NCBI RefSeq assembly: GCF_039655775.1
Contig: NZ_JBBYXJ010000001.1
Location: forward strand, 930,001-994,000
Direction: 5' to 3'
Length of the DNA stretch: 64,000 nucleotides
Origin: Iodidimonas sp. SYSU 1G8
Lineage (GTDB): Bacteria > Pseudomonadota > Alphaproteobacteria > SMXS01
Below are positions 43,143 through 54,909 of the stretch, in pieces (position 1 is the stretch's first letter; every line of letters starts with the position of its first letter). Under the pieces are notes generated by a model. It was not told where the DNA came from. It saw only the letters and a program-made list of their open reading frames with translations, and did no database searches. A program made the translations under genes and the position numbers.

Positions 43143-43247
43143 ATGAGCTCACGCAGGCGCAAGCGCAACAAGAACGAATTATGGCTCTGGATCGTGCTGG
43201 GCGCGGGCCTTGGCTTGGCGATCCTGCTGATCAGCCTGGCGGCGTAG
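43143..43247 (+). CDS. Very small single-pass membrane protein, 34 aa
   Basis: The ATG at 43143 opens 34 codons: a basic N-terminus (MSSRRRKRNKN), then one hydrophobic helix (LWLWIVLGAGLGLAILLISLAA) reaching the stop. Positive-inside topology suggests an N-in membrane peptide. It starts 38 bp after the lipoprotein hydrolase stop and overlaps the convergent meaB end by 17 bp. The Shine-Dalgarno site is weak. Such peptides are usually missed because of length; the composition is far from random. Confidence 0.55.
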   Translation: MSSRRRKRNKNELWLWIVLGAGLGLAILLISLAA

Positions 43248-44178
43248 CGCGGTTCCGCAGGCGCGCCGAAAGCGATGCGTCCCGGGCGAAAGGCGACGCG
43301 TCGGGGTTTTCGTCGATGGCCGGACCGAGGAAGCCAAGCCCGTCGCGGCCGAAGCCATCCCGGAGCGTTTCCTCCAGCCAGTGACGATCCTGTTGGCGGC
43401 GCGCGGCGACGAGCCGACCCGCCTCGCTCAGCCACGACCAGCGGGCTTCCAGCGCGTCGAAAAGCTTGTCCATGCCCACACCGGACGAGGCGGACGCCAG
43501 CAGGACCGGCACCGACCAGCCCTCGGGCGCGCCATTGAGAGAGAGCGCGCCCTTCACGTCGGCGCGCGCGCGGACGGCCGCCGGCCCGATGTCGGCCTTG
43601 GTGACGAGGATGATATGCGGCACCTCCATGATGCCGGACTTCATGAACTGGAGGCTGTCACCCGATCCCGGCTGGATGCAGAACACGACGCTGTCCGCCA
43701 CTGTCACCACGTCGGTCTCGGACTGGCCGACCCCGACGGTTTCCACCAGGACGACGTCATAGACGGCCCGCATCAGCACCATGGCGGCGAAGGTCAGCGA
43801 CGCCAGCCCGCCGAGCCGGTCGCGCGCGGCCATGGACCGGACGAAAATGCCCTGGTCTTCCGGATCGGTGGCAAGGCGGGTGCGGTCGCCCAGCAAGGCG
43901 CCGCCCGTGCGCCGGGACGAGGGATCGACGGCGATGATTCCGACCGTCCGGCCGGAGGCCCGCCAGGAACGGATCAACGCGCCGGTCAAGGTCGACTTGC
44001 CGACGCCGGGCGGGCCGGTCAGGCCGATCACATGGGCCCGGGGCAACGCCCAGGCACGGTCGAGGAGCGCAACGACATCGGGATGGGCCGGGTCGGCCTC
44101 GATGGCGGCCAGCGCCGCCGCCATCGCCGGCTTGCCGCCGGCCTCGAGGGTCTGGAAATCCGGGACCCGGGTCCGCAA
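43231..44178 (-). CDS. meaB: Methylmalonyl-CoA mutase-associated GTPase MeaB (ArgK family)
   Basis: A 315-residue G3E-type P-loop GTPase that guards the B12-dependent methylmalonyl-CoA mutase. Walker A is GLTGPPGVGKSTLTGAL, switch regions include IIAVDPSSRRTGGALLGDRTR and VLVETVGVGQSE, and the base-specificity motif is VTKAD. The start is TTG at 44178, with AAGGA seven bases upstream inside the ppdK stop region. It follows ppdK by 3 bp. No mutase gene is in the window. Confidence 0.92.
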   Translation of the reverse strand: MRTRVPDFQTLEAGGKPAMAAALAAIEADPAHPDVVALLDRAWALPRAHVIGLTGPPGVGKSTLTGALIRSWRASGRTVGIIAVDPSSRRTGGALLGDRTRLATDPEDQGIFVRSMAARDRLGGLASLTFAAMVLMRAVYDVVLVETVGVGQSETDVVTVADSVVFCIQPGSGDSLQFMKSGIMEVPHIILVTKADIGPAAVRARADVKGALSLNGAPEGWSVPVLLASASSGVGMDKLFDALEARWSWLSEAGRLVAARRQQDRHWLEETLRDGFGRDGLGFLGPAIDENPDASPFARDASLSARLRNRATPPG

Positions 44179-44181
44179 TCC

Positions 44182-46848
<2,667 letters not shown>

Positions 46849-46886
46849 GCACAAACCCTCGATAGTCACTACCCCGCGCCGCCTCA

Positions 46887-46958
46887 CCCGCGCATGCGGG
46901 AAAGCGGTCTGGGAAAGAAAGCCGCCCAGTGAAGGGCTGGGTCCCCGCCAGGGCGGGG
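46887..46958. repeat. Extragenic palindromic repeat cluster
   Basis: Three consecutive hairpins lie between glyS and ppdK: CCCGC/GCGGG (46887-46900), CCCAG/CTGGG (46925-46941) and CCCCGCC/GGCGGGG (46943-46958). The last is followed by ATGACG, a pattern of dispersed repeats in many alphaproteobacterial genomes. It may also act as a processing or attenuation site between the two genes. Confidence 0.65.
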
Positions 46959-47001
46959 ATGACGAATGTTAAGAGGCTGCGCGGAATTGGCAACGTCCGC
47001 G

Positions 47002-49044
47002 TCATCCTTCGATCTTCGAGAAGTCGGCCACCCTGTGCAGCGTCGCCCGGATTTGCGACAGCAGCAACAGACGGTTTCGGCGCAGGTCCGGATCCTCCGC
47101 ATTCACCGTGACGTGATCGAAGAAGGCATCGACCGGACGGCGCAGACCGGCCAGGGCGGCCATGGCGTCGGTGAAGCGTTCCTCGCGCACCGCCGTCTCA
47201 GCCTGGGCCATGGCGTCGGCGAGACGGGCGTGGAGAAGCTTCTCCTCCTCCTGGGCCAGCCGCTCGTATTCGGCGGCGCCGTCATAGGAGACCGAGTCCT
47301 TCTTTTCCTCAATGCGCACGATGTTGGTGGCGCGCTTGTAGGCGGCCAGCAGATTGGCGCCGTCCTCGGTGTCGAGGAAACCCTGCAACGCCTTCACCCG
47401 GTCCAGCAGACGCACCAGATCGTCCTCACCGCTGAGCGCGAAGACGGCGGTAATCAGGTCGTGCCGGACACCCTGTTCCTTCAGATAGACCTTCAAGCGG
47501 TCGGCAAAGAAATCGAGCAATTGCAAGGCCGTATCGGAAGAAGCTCCAGCCGCCTGAAAGGTGTCGAGCAGGCGTAAACGCAGCCCGTTCTCCAGCACCA
47601 GCCGGATGACGCCCAGCGCGGCACGGCGCAGGGCGAACGGGTCCTTGGAGCCGGTAGGCTTTTCGTCGACGCCGAAGAAGCCCACCAGCGTGTCGACCTT
47701 GTCGGCCATGGCGACGGCGACGCTGACGGGCGCGGTCGGGCACTGGTCGTTGGGGCCCTGCGGCCGGTAATGATCGGCGATGGCCTCGGCAAGCTCGGCT
47801 GGCTTGCCTTCGGCGAGGGCGTAGTAGCGACCCATGATGCCCTGAAGCTCGGGGAACTCGCCCACCATCTCGGTGCGCAGATCGGCCTTGGCGAGACCGG
47901 CGGCCTGCCGGGCCAGCGCTGGATCGGCACCCGGGATCGACGCCGCCAGCTCACCGGCGAGCGCGGCGACGCGGCGAACCTTGTCGCCCAGCGTGCCCAG
48001 CTTTTCGTGGAACACCACCTCTTCCAGCGCCGGCAGCCGGCTTTCCAACGTGGCCTTGCGGTCCTGGTCCCAGAAGAACTTGGTGTCGGACAGGCGGGCG
48101 CTCAGCACGCGCTCGTTGCCGGCGACGATGGCCTTGCCGCCATCCCTGGCCGCCAGATTGGAGACGATGGCGAAACGCGGCGCCAGATTGCCCCGCGGGT
48201 CGCGGAACATGGGGTATTTCTGGTGGGTCTTGATCGCCGAGATCAGCGCCTCGGGCGGCACGTCCATGAAAGCCGTGTCGATGTCGCCCACCAGAACCAC
48301 CGGCCATTCCACCAGTCCGGCGACCTCGTCGAACAGGCCGTCATCCTCGATGGGCTTCAGGCCGTGCTGCTCGCCATACTGGTCGAGGTGCTCGCTGATA
48401 TCCAGCTTGCGCTCGCGCGGGTCGACGATGACGAAAGCGGCGCGCAGCTTCGACTTGTAGTCGGCGAAATCGCTTACCTCGATGCGCTGCGGCGCCATGA
48501 ACCTGTGGCCGACCGTGCTGTCGCCGCTGGCGATCCCGTCGATTTCGAGCGGCACGACCGCGCCGTCGAACAGGGCGATGATGGAATGGAGCGGGCGCAC
48601 CCAGGTCAGGCCGCCGCTGCCCCAGCGCATGGATTTGGGCCACGGGAAGCCGCGGATCACCTCGGGGACGATCTGGGCGATGACATCGGCGGTCGCCCCG
48701 CCCTGCTTCTCGATGATGGCGACGAGGAAGGTGCCCTTCTTGTCCTCGACCTCGGTGAGCTGATCGCGGCTGAGGCCGGTCGAGCGCAGGAAGCCGTCGA
48801 TGGCTTGCTGCGGCGCGTCGGTGCGCGGGCCCTTGCGTTCCTCGCGGACGTCGGGCTGGGCGACGGGCAGGCCATCGATGACCAGCGCCAGGCGACGCGG
48901 CGTCACGAAGGCGTCGGCGCGGGTCCAGCTCAGGCCGGCGGCCTTGAGCTTTTCGGTCACGAGGCGCTTCAGATCCTCGGCGGCCCGCGCCTGCATGCGG
49001 GCGGGAATCTCCTCGGACAGGAGTTCGAGCAGGAATTCGGCCAT
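47002..49044 (-). CDS. glyS: Glycyl-tRNA synthetase beta subunit
   Basis: A 680-residue beta chain of the alpha2beta2 bacterial glycyl-tRNA synthetase, which binds tRNA-Gly. The N-terminus [17 protein letters not shown] is diagnostic, then [43 protein letters not shown] and the C-terminal anticodon-binding DALR-like domain ([17 protein letters not shown]). The ATG at 49044 overlaps the glyQ stop by one base (TAATG). The open frame to 49191 is a shadow of glyQ. Confidence 0.97.
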   Translation of the reverse strand: MAEFLLELLSEEIPARMQARAAEDLKRLVTEKLKAAGLSWTRADAFVTPRRLALVIDGLPVAQPDVREERKGPRTDAPQQAIDGFLRSTGLSRDQLTEVEDKKGTFLVAIIEKQGGATADVIAQIVPEVIRGFPWPKSMRWGSGGLTWVRPLHSIIALFDGAVVPLEIDGIASGDSTVGHRFMAPQRIEVSDFADYKSKLRAAFVIVDPRERKLDISEHLDQYGEQHGLKPIEDDGLFDEVAGLVEWPVVLVGDIDTAFMDVPPEALISAIKTHQKYPMFRDPRGNLAPRFAIVSNLAARDGGKAIVAGNERVLSARLSDTKFFWDQDRKATLESRLPALEEVVFHEKLGTLGDKVRRVAALAGELAASIPGADPALARQAAGLAKADLRTEMVGEFPELQGIMGRYYALAEGKPAELAEAIADHYRPQGPNDQCPTAPVSVAVAMADKVDTLVGFFGVDEKPTGSKDPFALRRAALGVIRLVLENGLRLRLLDTFQAAGASSDTALQLLDFFADRLKVYLKEQGVRHDLITAVFALSGEDDLVRLLDRVKALQGFLDTEDGANLLAAYKRATNIVRIEEKKDSVSYDGAAEYERLAQEEEKLLHARLADAMAQAETAVREERFTDAMAALAGLRRPVDAFFDHVTVNAEDPDLRRNRLLLLSQIRATLHRVADFSKIEG

Positions 49045-49907
49045 TATGCGGCCTCCGTCTGGCTTTTCAGCCAGGCTTCGCAGCAGGCCTTGGCCAGCGC
49101 GCGGACACGGCCGATATAGGCTTGGCGCTCGGTGACCGAGATCACGCCGCGCGCGTCCAGCAGATTGAAGTTGTGGCTGGCCTTGATGCACTGGTCATAG
49201 GCCGGCAGCGCCAGACCGGCGGCCAGCAGCGACTGGCACTCGCCTTCGGCATCGCGGAAGTGCTGGAACAGGATGTCGGCGTTGGAATATTCGAAATTGT
49301 AGGTCGACTGCTCGCGCTCGTTCTGCAGGAACACGTCGCCATAGCTGACGCCGTTGCCGTAATGCAGGTTGTAGACGTTGTCGACGCCCTGGATGTACAT
49401 GGCCAGACGCTCGAGGCCGTAGGTCAGCTCACCTGAGACAGGGCTGCAATCAATGCCGCCAACCTGTTGAAAATACGTGAATTGGCTGACCTCCATCCCA
49501 TCGCACCAGACTTCCCAGCCCAGGCCCCACGCGCCCAGCGTCGGGCTTTCCCAGTCGTCCTCGACGAAGCGCATGTCGTGGATGGCCGGGTCGAGACCCA
49601 GCTCCTTGAGCGAGCCCAGATAGAGCGCCTGGATGTCAGGCGGCGACGGCTTCAGGATGACCTGAAACTGGTAGTAGTGCTGCAGGCGGTTGGGATTCTC
49701 GCCGTAGCGGCCATCCTTGGGACGGCGCGACGGCTGGACGTAGGCGGCCTTCCAGGGCTTGGGACCCAGCGCGCGCAGGGTGGTCGCCGGATGAAATGTG
49801 CCCGCGCCCATTTCCACGTCATAGGGCTGGAGAATGACGCAACCCTGACGGGCCCAATAGGCCTGCAGAGTCAGTATCAGTTCCTGAAAGGACGGCGCGG
49901 AAGACAT
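49044..49907 (-). CDS. glyQ: Glycyl-tRNA synthetase alpha subunit
   Basis: A 287-residue class II synthetase catalytic chain that forms glycyl-AMP. It shows [24 protein letters not shown] at the N-terminus (motif 1 area), [23 protein letters not shown] (motif 2), and [16 protein letters not shown] with the expected [20 protein letters not shown] (motif 3). The ATG at 49907 gives the standard N-terminus [11 protein letters not shown]; the frame to 49967 adds unlikely residues. It leads the glyQ-glyS-ppdK-meaB string. Confidence 0.97.
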   Translation of the reverse strand: MSSAPSFQELILTLQAYWARQGCVILQPYDVEMGAGTFHPATTLRALGPKPWKAAYVQPSRRPKDGRYGENPNRLQHYYQFQVILKPSPPDIQALYLGSLKELGLDPAIHDMRFVEDDWESPTLGAWGLGWEVWCDGMEVSQFTYFQQVGGIDCSPVSGELTYGLERLAMYIQGVDNVYNLHYGNGVSYGDVFLQNEREQSTYNFEYSNADILFQHFRDAEGECQSLLAAGLALPAYDQCIKASHNFNLLDARGVISVTERQAYIGRVRALAKACCEAWLKSQTEAA

Positions 49908-49988
49908 GCGTGGCGGAACCCCTGTGGACGGCGGGCGCACCGTAACGTCGGCCCGTGAACGGGTCAAGAAAACGCGGCGGGGCGCGGC

Positions 49989-50945
49989 CTAGAAGTACCG
50001 CGCCAGATTCCGCCGCACCCGCTCCAGCGGGGTACCGCAACTGGTATCCGGCTCGAATGGCTTGCCGGTTATCGCCTCATAGGCCTTCATGTAGACGCGC
50101 GACGTCTGATCGATCAGTTCGGCGGGAATTTCGGGAATCGGGTCCGTGTAGGGGTCGCACCGCGCCGTCACCCAGCTGCGGACGAAATCCTTGTCGAAAC
50201 TGTCCGGGCGCTGGCCGGCCTCGAAGCGCTCGCGATAGGTATCGGCGATCCAGTAGCGGCTGCTGTCGGGCGTGTGAATCTCGTCCGCCAGAACGATCCG
50301 GCCTTCGGCATCGGTGCCGAACTCATATTTGGTGTCCACCAGGATGAGGCCGCGAGGTTTGGCCAACGCCTGCCCGCGGGCGAACAGCGCCAACGCATAG
50401 CGGGATACCGTGTCCCACTGCTCCTGGGTCAGCAGCCCCTGCCCGACGATATCCGCCGGCGTCAGCGGCTCGTCATGGCCGCCGTCGAACGCCTTGCTGG
50501 TCGGGGTGATGATGGCGCGCGGCAGCACCTGGTTGTCGCGCAGATCGTCGGGAAAGCGCACCCCGTACATCTCGCGCGCACCTTGCTTGTACATGGTGAG
50601 AACCGATGTGGCCGTCGTGCCCGCCAGATAGCCGCGCACGACGATCTCCACCGGGAGAATGTCGAGGCGGCGGCCGACGACGACGTTGGGATCGGGATAT
50701 TCGATCACGTGGTTCGGGCAGATATCAGCCGTCTCCTCGAACCAGTAGCGCGCCGTCTGGGTCAGCACCTGCCCCTTGAACGGGATGGACGCGAGCACAC
50801 GGTCGAACGCGCTGATGCGGTCGGTGGCGATGATGATCCTGCGGCCGTCCGGCAGATCATAGTTCTCGCGTACCTTGCCGCTGTAGTGACTCGGCAGCTC
50901 GGGAATGAAGGCGTCGGGCAACGTATAGGAGTCGGTGGTGCTCAT
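49989..50945 (-). CDS. purC: Phosphoribosylaminoimidazole-succinocarboxamide synthase (long form)
   Basis: A 318-residue SAICAR synthetase, the eighth step of purine synthesis. It is of the long, ADE1-like type (about 300 residues) rather than the 240-residue E. coli type. Motifs are [40 protein letters not shown] and the signature [14 protein letters not shown]. An alphaproteobacterial genome often also has a short purC near purS, so this may be a second copy. It is transcribed towards glyQ, with an 81-bp gap. Confidence 0.95.
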   Translation of the reverse strand: MSTTDSYTLPDAFIPELPSHYSGKVRENYDLPDGRRIIIATDRISAFDRVLASIPFKGQVLTQTARYWFEETADICPNHVIEYPDPNVVVGRRLDILPVEIVVRGYLAGTTATSVLTMYKQGAREMYGVRFPDDLRDNQVLPRAIITPTSKAFDGGHDEPLTPADIVGQGLLTQEQWDTVSRYALALFARGQALAKPRGLILVDTKYEFGTDAEGRIVLADEIHTPDSSRYWIADTYRERFEAGQRPDSFDKDFVRSWVTARCDPYTDPIPEIPAELIDQTSRVYMKAYEAITGKPFEPDTSCGTPLERVRRNLARYF

Positions 50946-51125
50946 GGTCTTCCGCTACCGGTTGGGAGCGAGACCGTACCACAGGAATGTCGCCATCCCG
51001 AGTGACGGTTGTTGCAGTGCGATGAATTTTTGCGGGCGGGATCATCCGGTCCGGTCGCGGCGTTTGTCACTGTCATCTCTATCCACCAGCGGCCCGATCG
51101 CCGCCGCAATACCGAGGGAAATGTC

Positions 51126-51419
51126 ATGAAGCAGATGCTGAAGATGATCGCCATCCCGGGTCTCGCGCTCGCCGCGCTGCTGGCGGCCCCCGCCGCCGGT
51201 TTCGTCGCGCCGGCTCAGGCCGCCTGTGCGTCCGGTGACCGGATCGACGGCACGACCGCCGACTGGGCCAAGGAGAAAGCCGCCGCGGCGGGCTACAGCG
51301 ACGTCACCATGGAGCGCAAGGGCTGCGACAATTTCTGGCACGGCGTCGCGATGAAAGACGGTCGGCAGACCCGAATCGTCGTCTCACCCGACGGCGACGT
51401 CAGGCCCGAGGGGGACTGA
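51126..51419 (+). CDS. Small secreted protein, 97 aa
   Basis: A signal peptide (MKQMLKMIAIPGLALAALLAAPAAG..., cleavage probably after PAQA) leads to a mature domain of about 62 residues with two Cys residues (AACASGD and RKGCDN). The mature part, TADWAKEKAAAAGYSDVTMERKGCDNFWHG, looks like a single PepSY-like alpha/beta unit, a weak resemblance. GAGGGAA precedes the ATG at 51126. It converges on the trypsin-like protease gene with a 3-bp gap; PepSY modules often regulate proteases, which makes the pairing interesting but unproven. Confidence 0.75.
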   Translation: MKQMLKMIAIPGLALAALLAAPAAGFVAPAQAACASGDRIDGTTADWAKEKAAAAGYSDVTMERKGCDNFWHGVAMKDGRQTRIVVSPDGDVRPEGD

Positions 51420-51422
51420 CGG

Positions 51423-52178
51423 TCAGGGCTGCAGTCCCGCTTTCTTCAGCATCTCGATGGCGGGCGGGATCGGGATCGCGAAGGTAATGCCCGAGGGGCG
51501 GTCGAGAGCGCGCTCCTTGGTTTCCTGGACGAAGGTGGAATTGATGATGCCCACCACCGAGCCATCGCCCGGATCGACCATGGGACCGCCGCTGTTGCCG
51601 GGATAGCTGGTCGCGTCGAGCTGGTACGCCATGGTCTTCTTGTCCAGCGCCCGGATCATCTCCGGCGTGAGGTCGGCCGGATTGGCCTGCGAGCGGGCGA
51701 TCGGCGTGATCGCCGAGATGATTCCCCTGTGGGTCGCGGGATAAAGCCCGTAAACCGCGCCAACCGGGAAGCCGGTGAAGGCGATTTCCTCGCCCTCCAT
51801 CAGCGGCTGGCCCAGGAACAGACGGAGCGCCGGCAGTGTCTTGCCCTCGATCTTGAGCAGCGCGATGTCATGATCGGCATCCGCGGCGACTTGGGTCACC
51901 CGGTGGATGGTCGCGTTGTCGCCCTCGCCGACGAAGATCGAGAGGCTGCCGGTATTGGCGCCGCGCACCACATGCAGCGCTGTCATGATATGCGTGCCGT
52001 CACCGACGGCGAAACCTGTGCCGAGAATCACGTCCTGCGGCTGCCGGGCCGGGTCATGCGTACCGATGGCGACGACGCTGGGCTTCACGGCCGCGATCAG
52101 TTCGACAACCGGATCGGCATGCGCCGACGGCACGGTCGCGGACAAGGCCAGGGCGGCGGCGAGAAACAAGGCGCGCAT
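51423..52178 (-). CDS. Secreted trypsin-like serine protease (S1 family)
   Basis: A 251-residue exported protease. The signal peptide MRALFLAAALALSATVPSAHA is cleaved before DPVVEL. The catalytic triad is His69 (TALHVV), Asp104 (DADHDIALL) and Ser196 (YPGNSGGPM). It is a single protease domain without PDZ, unlike DegP. The ATG overlaps the exosortase stop as TGATG, so it is made together with the XrtA protein. It may process exopolysaccharide-locus proteins or PEP-CTERM products; this is inferred from coupling alone. Confidence 0.9.
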   Translation of the reverse strand: MRALFLAAALALSATVPSAHADPVVELIAAVKPSVVAIGTHDPARQPQDVILGTGFAVGDGTHIMTALHVVRGANTGSLSIFVGEGDNATIHRVTQVAADADHDIALLKIEGKTLPALRLFLGQPLMEGEEIAFTGFPVGAVYGLYPATHRGIISAITPIARSQANPADLTPEMIRALDKKTMAYQLDATSYPGNSGGPMVDPGDGSVVGIINSTFVQETKERALDRPSGITFAIPIPPAIEMLKKAGLQP

Positions 52179-53716
52179 CAATAGGTCTCCGAAGTCAGAA
52201 GGGATGTCGGCGAAAACGCGCGCACGAAGTCGCGCGTCAGGGTCAGGGCCGCGTCAAGATCGCCGTCGAAATCGGTGGCAATGGCGAACACGGCCGATGG
52301 CTGAGGGCCGCCCAACAGGCGCGCCCTGGTCGTTTCCAGCTTGGCGGCGATATCGCTGCTCACATTCTTTCCGTTCACGCGGTACCAGTAGAACACCAGC
52401 CGCTGACGTCCCGGCCGAATGAGGCGGACATATCGAACGCTTACGGTCTCGCCGTCAACCTCCAGCGTGGCCCGTTGGCGTTCGCCGGCATCGTCCCAGC
52501 CCGGTCCCGCCAGATCATTGCCGGCATTGATCAATTCTGCGCCTTGCCGCTGGCGGTCGTAGCGGGCGACGTACATGTCGACCGCCTGCCCTCCCGAGAT
52601 GTAGCGGGCGATCAGGCTGGCGTCGGCGCCACGATAGAGCGGCTTCCAGTCCAGCCCCTGATAGGCGGTCCGTCGCCAGCCGTGCGCCTCCTCGGGCGCC
52701 GACATGGCGCCGCCGGCCGGTGCTTCCCGCGCCTCGACGATCATGGCGTAGGCCGGCCCTACGCCCGCCACCAGCAGGACCGCGGCGGCGGCGGCGACCA
52801 TGGTCCGTCGGACGCGGGAAGACGTCCCGTCATGGGCGAACGCGTGCGCCAGCCGCTTCGGCGGCGATTCGGCGAAGAGCCAGCAGGTCCCGATATAGAG
52901 CGCTAGGACGAACAGGAAGAACCAGAAGCCGTAGATCAGGTGGTCGACGTCCATGCCGCGCTCGCCCTCGCTGTAATAGCCGAGAAGGACGATGCCGAGG
53001 GCGCGCAGCCAGTTGGCGACGATGGGGATGATCACGGCGAAGGCGATGGCCGCGACGCGGCGCGGCCAGGTCCGGAACAGCAGGTATGCGGTCAGCAAGC
53101 CGATCTGGAACATGGCGGTCAGATACCGGATGCCCGAGCATTCCTTGGCCACGTGATAGAGGTGATAGGGCTGCGATCCATCCTCGAGGGTGATGAGAAA
53201 GCCGTCCGTGGTGATGGGTATGCCGAGCAGACGCACGGACCAGACGAGGAAATCGGCGGTCCAGCGCTGCAGGGTCGGCACCAGGAAATCGCCCATGGGG
53301 ACGAGAAACACCATGAACCCCAGCGGGAACAGGAGCACGCGCACCACCGGCCAGCCGAACAGCGCCAAGACCGCGCCTTGCACCATGCCCACCAGCGCCA
53401 GCTGCTGGACCGCCTGAACCTGGGCGGCCCAGCCGGCGAGCCAGCCAAGCGACGCGCCCAGCACGAGAGCCAGACCGCGCCAGTCCACGCGCGGCACCAG
53501 AGCCGCGAGACGATCCCTGTCCTCCCAGACCAGATAGGCAAGGATGAACGGTACCAGATAGGTGTGCTGGAAACTGTCCGAGCCGCGCCATGTTCGCTCC
53601 ATGGAGGCGGCGGTCTCCCAGAAAACCGCCAGCAGCACGAGCAATACGGCGCCGAAGGCGAGCGCCGACCACTGCCACCGCGACATGCCGGCCAGCGCCG
53701 CAGGCGCCGCCGTCAC
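52178..53716 (-). CDS. xrtA: Exosortase A fused to an EpsI domain
   Basis: About 512 residues. The N-terminal membrane part (eight or so helices) is an exosortase, a transpeptidase-like enzyme that cleaves PEP-CTERM proteins. Catalytic residues, numbered from the Met at 53686, are Cys183 (AKECSGIRYL), Arg228 (NWLRALGIV) and His249 (DVDHLIYGFWFF). After a further helix near residue 300, a periplasmic EpsI-type domain runs to the end (TAYQGLDWKPLYRGADASL...). The GTG at 53716 overlaps the upstream stop as GTGA; ATG at 53686 is the alternative. TGATG couples it to the protease. Confidence 0.93.
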   Translation of the reverse strand: MTAAPAALAGMSRWQWSALAFGAVLLVLLAVFWETAASMERTWRGSDSFQHTYLVPFILAYLVWEDRDRLAALVPRVDWRGLALVLGASLGWLAGWAAQVQAVQQLALVGMVQGAVLALFGWPVVRVLLFPLGFMVFLVPMGDFLVPTLQRWTADFLVWSVRLLGIPITTDGFLITLEDGSQPYHLYHVAKECSGIRYLTAMFQIGLLTAYLLFRTWPRRVAAIAFAVIIPIVANWLRALGIVLLGYYSEGERGMDVDHLIYGFWFFLFVLALYIGTCWLFAESPPKRLAHAFAHDGTSSRVRRTMVAAAAAVLLVAGVGPAYAMIVEAREAPAGGAMSAPEEAHGWRRTAYQGLDWKPLYRGADASLIARYISGGQAVDMYVARYDRQRQGAELINAGNDLAGPGWDDAGERQRATLEVDGETVSVRYVRLIRPGRQRLVFYWYRVNGKNVSSDIAAKLETTRARLLGGPQPSAVFAIATDFDGDLDAALTLTRDFVRAFSPTSLLTSETY

Positions 53717-54906
53717 GGAGCCATCACCCGGTCCAGGGTTCTCAGATTGGCGTCCCAGCCATAATCGCTCAGCACCCGCCGCCGCGCGGCGGCGCCATCG
53801 GGAGCCCCCTCGCCCCCGGTCAGCACGGTGATGACGGCCCTGGCCATGTCGTTGGCTGAGTCGGCGACGGCCACCTCGCCAGGCTGGATGCCGCGCAGGC
53901 CCTGCGCCGCCGCACCGGAGGTCACGACCGGCCGGGCCATGGCCATGGCCTCGAGCACCTTGTTCTGGATTCCGCGCGCCACCCGCAGGGGCGCGACGAC
54001 ACACGCGGCATGGGCCAGATAGTCGCGGGTATCCGGCACCGCGCCGGTGACGGTGACGCCGGGCAACGCCGCGAGGGCCATGACTTCCGAGGAGGGATTG
54101 AAACCGACGACATGAAACGAGGCCCGCGGCACGCGCTCGCGCACCAATGGCAGGACATCGGCCGCGAACCAGCCGACGGCATCGATATTGGGCCAGTAAT
54201 CCATGGCGCCGGTGAAGACGATGGCCGCGTCATCCCCTTGGTAGGGATCGGGATAGGCACGCTCCGGCGAGAACCGATCGGTATCGACGCTGGAGGTGAG
54301 CGCAAAGGTCCTGCGCGCGGCGGCGGGGACCCGTTGACGGAACAGGGCCGCTTCCGGTTCGGACACCAGCAGGCAGGCATCGACCCGGCCCGCGACCGCC
54401 GCCTCGAAACGGCCCAGCGTTCGGGCCTCGCGGCGGTAGAGCCATTGCAACGGGCCCTGGCGGGCGTCGGCATATTGCGCCCACTTGTCCGAGTCCACGT
54501 CGACGAAGTCCATGACCCGGCGCATGCCATCAAGCTGGTCGAGATAGAGCCCGGTCTGCGAGGAGTAGAGGAAGGCGGCCTTGGGCGCATGGCGGGCGAC
54601 GGTCTCGCCGACCCAGGCGCGCATGCCCGAATCCCTGTAGCACGCAACGCTGAGCGGCTCGCTGCGCAGCAGCCCGGTCAGGCTACGCATCCGCGCCAGA
54701 GATTTTGGCAGGGCCGTGAAATGGGTGCTCGCGCACAGCGCCTCGAGTACGCCCACATGCTGCCAGTCCTCGCGGTAATCGATGAAACAACCGAGATGGA
54801 CACGATAGTGCTGCGCGAGGTGCCGCAGGATGTGCCACGAGCGGATCTTGTCGCCCTTGTTGGGCGGATAGGGAATCCGGTGCGCGAGGAAGATGAGATC
54901 GTCCAC
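53713..54906 (-). CDS. XrtA-associated GT4 glycosyltransferase
   Basis: A 397-residue GT-B enzyme matching the sugar transferase family tied to PEP-CTERM/EpsH1 loci (TIGR03087 as I recall it). The N-terminus LIFLAHRIPYPPNKGDKIRSW is distinctive. The C-terminal half has FTGAMDYWPNIDAVGWF, FHVVGFNPS, and VVAPLRVARGIQNKVLEAMAMARPVV. It extends the exopolysaccharide repeat unit on the cytoplasmic side. The start is GTG at 54906, 3 bp after the FemAB stop. Its stop overlaps the xrtA GTG. Confidence 0.92.
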   Translation of the reverse strand: MDDLIFLAHRIPYPPNKGDKIRSWHILRHLAQHYRVHLGCFIDYREDWQHVGVLEALCASTHFTALPKSLARMRSLTGLLRSEPLSVACYRDSGMRAWVGETVARHAPKAAFLYSSQTGLYLDQLDGMRRVMDFVDVDSDKWAQYADARQGPLQWLYRREARTLGRFEAAVAGRVDACLLVSEPEAALFRQRVPAAARRTFALTSSVDTDRFSPERAYPDPYQGDDAAIVFTGAMDYWPNIDAVGWFAADVLPLVRERVPRASFHVVGFNPSSEVMALAALPGVTVTGAVPDTRDYLAHAACVVAPLRVARGIQNKVLEAMAMARPVVTSGAAAQGLRGIQPGEVAVADSANDMARAVITVLTGGEGAPDGAAARRRVLSDYGWDANLRTLDRVMAP

Positions 54907-54909
54907 GGA

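Noticed and set aside
47770-49119. 449-codon plus-strand ORF opposite glyS and glyQ
   Set aside because: Both synthetase subunits are unmistakable on the minus strand; this frame is an artefact of third-position GC.
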